From NCBI RefSeq assembly GCF_000379685.1, contig NZ_KB903251.1, forward strand, positions 62,001 through 126,000: 64,000 nt of DNA. The letters run 5' to 3'. A program made the position numbers and the translations under genes. The stretch is from Catelliglobosispora koreensis DSM 44566. GTDB lineage: Bacteria; Actinomycetota; Actinomycetes; Mycobacteriales; Micromonosporaceae. The stretch's first letter is position 1. Each line of letters opens with the position of its first letter. Below the pieces are notes generated by a model. That model had not been told where the DNA came from, ran no database searches, and saw nothing but the letters and a program-made list of their open reading frames with translations. This document shows positions 60,573 to 64,000 of this stretch, in pieces.

Positions 60573-61442
60573 TTAGTTGTATCGCCCGGCGAAGGAAGCG
60601 ATGTAAGCCAAGGATTCCGCCGGGCTAAGCGCGGCCGCTGACAACCGGTCGAAAACCTGACGGTGCTTGGTGATGCCATCGGCGCGGTCGAGAACGTGTG
60701 ATGTCGCAACGGCATTCTCAAGGTAGACCGCGTCGGTGTCGGACTGGTCGGGGAACTCAAGCACGACGAAGGGTCCGCTCACGGTGTTGATGCCGGCGCC
60801 AAACGGTAAGACCCGCAACGTGATCCGGGGCGAGTCGCCGAGCGCGATCAGGTGCAGCAGCTGTTCGTGCATGGTTTCCTCGCCGCCAAAAACGCGGTGC
60901 AGCACCGATTCGTCAAGGATCGCGTCGATGACCGGAGCGTCGGGGCGGTTGAGCAAATCACGCTGGCGCTCAAAGCGAACGCGTTTGCTGATTTGGCTCA
61001 GCTCCTCGGGCGGCACGGACGGCGCCGTGCTCGGAATGACCGCCGTGGCATAGGCATCGGTCTGCATAATGCCCGGCACGATCATTGGCTGATAGAAGTA
61101 AAGCGCGCTCGCCTCGCGTTCCAGTCCAATGTAGGCAGCGTAGGCGGTGGGCAGATGTTCTTTATAGGGCGCCAGCCAATCGCGCTGGCGCGCGATGCGG
61201 GCGAGGGCGAGGAGCCGGTGGACTTCTGCCGGATTTCCGACGTTGTAAAGCTGAAGTGTCGCGCGTAAATCCGTAGAAGATATTCCGACAGTTCCCGCTT
61301 CGATTCGGATCACTTTGGACAGTGACCACTCGAGGAGTTCCGCAGCTTGTTCCTGGGTTAAGCCCGATTCCTCACGGGCAGCACGCAAAGCTATTCGCAA
61401 GCGGCGTCTCGCTACGGTCGGGCCCTTGGCCTGGCTAGACAT
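60573..61442 (-). CDS. HTH regulator with DUF5753 domain (Scr1-type)
   Basis: 289 aa. XRE helix-turn-helix (about 15-70: LRAAREESGLTQEQAAELLE, then SKVIRIEAG) followed by the DUF5753 domain (about 100-280: YFYQPMIVPGIMQTDAYATA, ILDESVLHRVFG, LRVLPFGAG). These proteins pair with small DUF397 partners in Streptomyces development (WhiJ/AbaA-type systems). Two DUF397 genes are divergent next door. I chose the ATG at 61442, where the family N-terminus starts; the frame is open to 61511. Confidence 0.9.
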   Translation of the reverse strand: MSSQAKGPTVARRRLRIALRAAREESGLTQEQAAELLEWSLSKVIRIEAGTVGISSTDLRATLQLYNVGNPAEVHRLLALARIARQRDWLAPYKEHLPTAYAAYIGLEREASALYFYQPMIVPGIMQTDAYATAVIPSTAPSVPPEELSQISKRVRFERQRDLLNRPDAPVIDAILDESVLHRVFGGEETMHEQLLHLIALGDSPRITLRVLPFGAGINTVSGPFVVLEFPDQSDTDAVYLENAVATSHVLDRADGITKHRQVFDRLSAAALSPAESLAYIASFAGRYN

Positions 61443-61564
61443 CGGGACTTGACACGCGCCTCTCCGGCTCGCTTCTAGCTCCTTGCTCTTAATTAGATGC
61501 GTAGTGTACAACAGGACGTTGGCCTATCCGCCATTTCCGATCATTATTCGCATTTGGAGCACCT

Positions 61565-61759
61565 ATGACAGGTCGAGTTGCCGGGTCCTGGCGCAAAAGC
61601 ACGCGCTGTGGCGAATCGAGCCACTGCGTGGAGGTTGCGTATTTGGGCCATAGCGTGGGTTTGCGCAACTCGACGCGTCCACATCAGACGATGGAGCTGT
61701 CCATTCCGGCGTTTCAGGATCTCGTGAGCCGGATCAAGAACGGCGAGCTCGACCGCTAG
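61565..61759 (+). CDS. DUF397 small protein
   Basis: 64 aa. The DUF397 pattern is complete: WRKSTRCGESSHCVEVAYLG, then VGLRNS, and FQDLVSRIKNGELD. Likely partner of the divergent DUF5753 regulator, modulating its DNA binding. GGAG lies about 6 nt before the ATG. Confidence 0.9.
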   Translation: MTGRVAGSWRKSTRCGESSHCVEVAYLGHSVGLRNSTRPHQTMELSIPAFQDLVSRIKNGELDR

Positions 61760-61848
61760 CCAACGTGAGCCCGTATTCACTCGCGTAACATTTTCGCATC
61801 TCTATGGCACCCTGAAGTTGAACAACGGACCGACAGGCGGGGTGGCCA

Positions 61849-62046
61849 ATGGTAGATGAGGCGCACACGCAAGGATGGCGTAGCGCATGCGGCGAAGCGG
61901 GCAGTTGTGTTGAGGTCTGCTACGACGGCGACGACGTCTTAGTAAGAAGTTCACGGGACCCCAGTGGTCCCGTGCTCACGTTCACCACTGATGAGTGGCG
62001 CAACTTCTGCGCTGGCATCGTCTCGGGTGAGCTGTTACCCAAGTAA
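61849..62046 (+). CDS. DUF397 small protein, second copy
   Basis: 65 aa. WRSACGEAGSCVEVCYDGDD, VLVRSSRDPSGPVLTFT and EWRNFCAGIVSGEL fit DUF397. It differs much from the first copy, so each may answer to a different DUF5753 protein. GGGG lies 6 nt before the ATG. Its 3' end overlaps the convergent kinase gene by 12 nt. Confidence 0.9.
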   Translation: MVDEAHTQGWRSACGEAGSCVEVCYDGDDVLVRSSRDPSGPVLTFTTDEWRNFCAGIVSGELLPK

Positions 62047-62742
62047 CGTCCACATGCGAAGGGCGGCCTCGCGGGCACTGGGGCGGCCGGTGGCGTTCTT
62101 AGCGAGGCATGCCCGGCACAGCTCGGCCACGGCCGAGGGCAGGCCGGGTAACGCTAGGACCGGTGCCGGGCCCATGGTGCGCGGTTCCCGCGACCGGCCG
62201 GTCAGCATTTGGAACAACAGCGCCCCGAGGGCGTAAACGTCATCACACGCTTTCGTCGTGGGGCCAAGGAGTTCGGCGAGTCCAAAGTCGACGACCTTGG
62301 TGCCGTGTGACGTGAGCATGACGTTGGCGGGGCTGAGGTCGCGATGGGCGACACCGCGGCGGTGTGCGACCGCGAGCACGTCTGCCGCCGTGCCCGCGAC
62401 CTGCAGCGCTGTGCGCCAGGGGAGCGGGCCGTTGGTGAGCGTGTGCGTGAGTGAGGCGCCGCGAAGCAGTTCCAGCGCTAGGTATCCAGCCTTCTGGCCG
62501 GTGCGGTTCAGTGACACGACACCGACGTCATAGACTCTCGGCACGTGCGGATGGTGCAGCAGCCGGGTCATCTCCGCTTCGTGACGGATCAGGCCTGCGT
62601 AGTAGTCGTCAACAACCTTCACCGCCAGGCGCCGGGGTGACTGGACATCCACCGCTTTGTACACCGTGGAAACCCCTCCTCTGGCAAGGGTTTCCGTCAG
62701 CACGTAGCGGCCGGCGAGGGTGGTGCCGAGCGCTATCTCCAC
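62035..62742 (-). CDS. Small cytoplasmic Ser/Thr protein kinase
   Basis: 235 aa, a Hanks-type kinase domain with no membrane helix or extracellular part, and shorter than the usual 260-residue core. K42 in LAVKVV, catalytic HRDLSPANVML (D135) and VDFG (D152) are kept. The glycine loop is ARGGVSTVYKA. The activation segment after VDFG is unusually short and the C-lobe is reduced, so substrate control may differ. The GTG at 62742 has no ribosome site. It lies beside the DUF397/DUF5753 genes and may act on them, though nothing shows this. Confidence 0.87.
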   Translation of the reverse strand: MEIALGTTLAGRYVLTETLARGGVSTVYKAVDVQSPRRLAVKVVDDYYAGLIRHEAEMTRLLHHPHVPRVYDVGVVSLNRTGQKAGYLALELLRGASLTHTLTNGPLPWRTALQVAGTAADVLAVAHRRGVAHRDLSPANVMLTSHGTKVVDFGLAELLGPTTKACDDVYALGALLFQMLTGRSREPRTMGPAPVLALPGLPSAVAELCRACLAKNATGRPSAREAALRMWTLLG

Positions 62743-62796
62743 GGCGACAGATTCTGCCCCAAGAACTAGCTTGAGGCCATATCCATCACATTAAAT

Positions 62797-63372
62797 TCAA
62801 TTTATGCAAGCGCCCCAGAGGCCGCGTTTCTCTGTTCGCGCCTCGGCGATTTTGTTGTGGAGCTGCTGTTCATAGGCATAGTTCGGCGGGATGGACAGCT
62901 CGCGGACGGCCCCGAGTGAGGCCAGTCTTTCGTTGACGAAGATTCCGGTCTTCGTCCAGGCGTAGACGAGATAGCGCCCGTAGACATCCTGCGGCTGGGT
63001 GTCACCGCGCAGCCAGAGTCTGCCGCCGGAGGGGGCGAGCTGGTTGAGTTCGGCCTTCGCGGTGTCCGCCCAGCACTGTGGCTGCCCGTTGTCGGTGTGC
63101 ATCTCAGGGGCGTCGATGCCGAGCAGGCGCAACTGGACCGGCTCGGTGACCCCGATGACCGGCCCGGCCGCGAGCGCGGTCACTTGGAGCGAGTCTCCGT
63201 CCTGGAGAAAGTTGACGATGACTTCCTGCGAGCCCTCAGGCGGACCGGTCATCTCCGGCGCGTCCTCGGGCGGCTGCTGCTTCCAGTACCACCACGCGCC
63301 GGCCACGAGCAACCCAATGATCAGCAGCCAGAACAGGGCCGCCGACCCTTCGCGGCGGGCAGCAGTGGACAT
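62797..63372 (-). CDS. Membrane-anchored thermonuclease-family nuclease
   Basis: 191 aa. An N-terminal membrane helix (ALFWLLIIGLLVAGAWWYW), a short acidic linker, then a staphylococcal-nuclease-type domain: DGDSLQV, VQLRLLGIDAPEMH with the catalytic Arg, WLRGDTQPQDVYGRYLVYAW with Asp/Arg, and NYAYEQQLHNKIAEARTEKRGLW. It probably degrades nucleic acids outside the cell. I chose the ATG at 63372, 7 nt after CATTAT; the ATG at 63381 is an alternative. A 16-bp palindrome lies just upstream. Confidence 0.82.
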   Translation of the reverse strand: MSTAARREGSAALFWLLIIGLLVAGAWWYWKQQPPEDAPEMTGPPEGSQEVIVNFLQDGDSLQVTALAAGPVIGVTEPVQLRLLGIDAPEMHTDNGQPQCWADTAKAELNQLAPSGGRLWLRGDTQPQDVYGRYLVYAWTKTGIFVNERLASLGAVRELSIPPNYAYEQQLHNKIAEARTEKRGLWGACIN

Positions 63373-63388
63373 AACACTCATAATGCCC

Positions 63389-63404
63389 GTCTCATATGTG
63401 AGAC
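63389..63404. promoter_or_regulatory. Palindrome upstream of the thermonuclease gene
   Basis: GTCTCATATGTGAGAC is a 16-bp palindrome with one mismatched pair, lying directly upstream of the -10-like CATTAT (63380-63385 on the minus strand). It is a plausible repressor site. Confidence 0.5.
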
Positions 63405-63453
63405 AAAGCACGATCACAGGGAACTCCTAGCCCGCACTGAGACTCTTCACGGC

Positions 63454-63864
63454 ATGCCGGAAACTGATCTGAGCCGCCGGGCCGTGTTCGCCGCTGGTGC
63501 GGGCTGCGTTGCCCTCGCCCTCCTCGGCGCTTGCGGAAGCGGAAGCGAGCAGACACCACAAGACCAGAGCACCGCTGGCACGGGGCTGCCCGTCAAGGCG
63601 TCTTCCGTGCCTGTAGGGAGCGGGATAGTCGCCGGAGATGTGGTCGTCTTACAGCTCACGGAAGGCAACTTCACCGCCTTCAGCGCTGTCTGCCCGCATC
63701 AGAACTTCAAGGTTCAGCCGCCGGACAGCACCGGGGTCATCACCTGCCTCGGGCATATGTCGCATTTCAAGGCCGCTGATGGCTCCAGGATCGACGGTCC
63801 GGCCATGAGCGGGCTGACGCCAGTAAGCGTCAAGAAAGACGGCGAGAACATCGTTCGGGCCTAG
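63454..63864 (+). CDS. Rieske [2Fe-2S] lipoprotein
   Basis: 136 aa. Twin-arginine start (LSRRAVFAAGAGCVALALLG) running into the lipobox LGAC, so Tat export with folding in the cytoplasm and lipid anchoring is likely. The cluster ligands are C and H in VCPHQ and C and H in TCLGHMSHF. The extra cysteines that form a disulfide in high-potential Rieske proteins are missing. It is a single domain with no catalytic partner nearby, so its electron donor and acceptor are unknown. No clear ribosome site. Confidence 0.85.
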   Translation: MPETDLSRRAVFAAGAGCVALALLGACGSGSEQTPQDQSTAGTGLPVKASSVPVGSGIVAGDVVVLQLTEGNFTAFSAVCPHQNFKVQPPDSTGVITCLGHMSHFKAADGSRIDGPAMSGLTPVSVKKDGENIVRA

Positions 63865-63873
63865 CATGGGTGC

Positions 63874-64000
63874 GTGAGCAACCTTGAGGCGAGCCCACAG
63901 GAGGCTCTGTGCGAGGGGACTCCGGCTGACGGTCCGGTGCGGGAACTGCTTTACCCACGAGACGTCGTGCTCGGCACCCGCGACGGAACCACGGTCAGCC
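63874..64000 (+). CDS. Pirin-family protein (partial, runs off the right edge)
   Basis: Only 42 codons are visible. The start SNLEASPQEALCEG followed by GPVRELLYPRDVVLG matches the N-terminus of actinobacterial pirin-like cupins. The GTG at 63874 lies 6 nt after TAGCAT without a ribosome site. Confidence 0.65.
   Translation, partial: MSNLEASPQEALCEGTPADGPVRELLYPRDVVLGTRDGTTVS

Overview
The window is high-GC, densely coded DNA from an actinobacterium, most likely a filamentous member of the Pseudonocardiales. The pointers are DUF5753 HTH/DUF397 gene sets, a DUF4190/septum-formation protein, SigA-like group-2 sigma, mycothiol-synthase-like tandem GNAT, frequent GTG/TTG starts, and many start codons lying 6-7 nt after a TANNNT box, which is the layout of leaderless mRNAs. 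The taxonomic placement is inference. I saw no rRNA, tRNA, CRISPR array, transposase or prophage.

1-14.7 kb is a pectin/uronate region. A partial sugar-binding lipoprotein and a LacI repressor are read leftwards. Divergently, a tightly overlapping operon encodes a Gfo/Idh oxidoreductase, glucuronate isomerase, an L-fuconate-dehydratase-type enolase, a fructuronate/tagaturonate-type reductase and a second Gfo/Idh protein. Three secreted PL1 pectate lyases follow, then a DUF4190 membrane protein and a PmoA-like DUF6807 protein. LacI-type palindromes sit at both divergent promoters.

14.6-24.7 kb holds acetyltransferases, a secreted protein with three repeats, and a three-gene subtilase group. 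The first subtilase is intact; the next two have lost catalytic residues and carry P-domains. A small XRE gene, a DnaA-box-like pair, nested inverted repeats and a decayed NAD(P)-binding gene follow.

24.7-36 kb is lipid catabolism: a secreted lipase with a divergent TetR, then a second TetR with two acyl-CoA dehydrogenases, a hot-dog hydratase, an SDR, an alpha-methylacyl-CoA racemase, an SCP-x-type thiolase and an acyl-CoA synthetase. Together they resemble a peroxisome-type beta-oxidation set for branched or sterol-derived acyl-CoAs. The same TetR-like operator occurs at the first ACAD and at the thiolase start.

36-44 kb is a complete kdpFABCDE potassium operon preceded by a 28-aa membrane peptide gene. 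44-58.6 kb holds an MFS exporter/GntR pair, a surface protein, a GH35 beta-galactosidase, a DM13 protein divergent from a two-component system, class I ribonucleotide reductase nrdAB behind an NrdR-like box, an HD protein, a dTMP-kinase-like protein, an RpiR regulator and a group-2 sigma factor. 58.7-64 kb holds an NlpC/P60 hydrolase, a DUF5753 HTH with two DUF397 proteins, a Ser/Thr kinase, an anchored thermonuclease, a Rieske lipoprotein and the start of a pirin gene.
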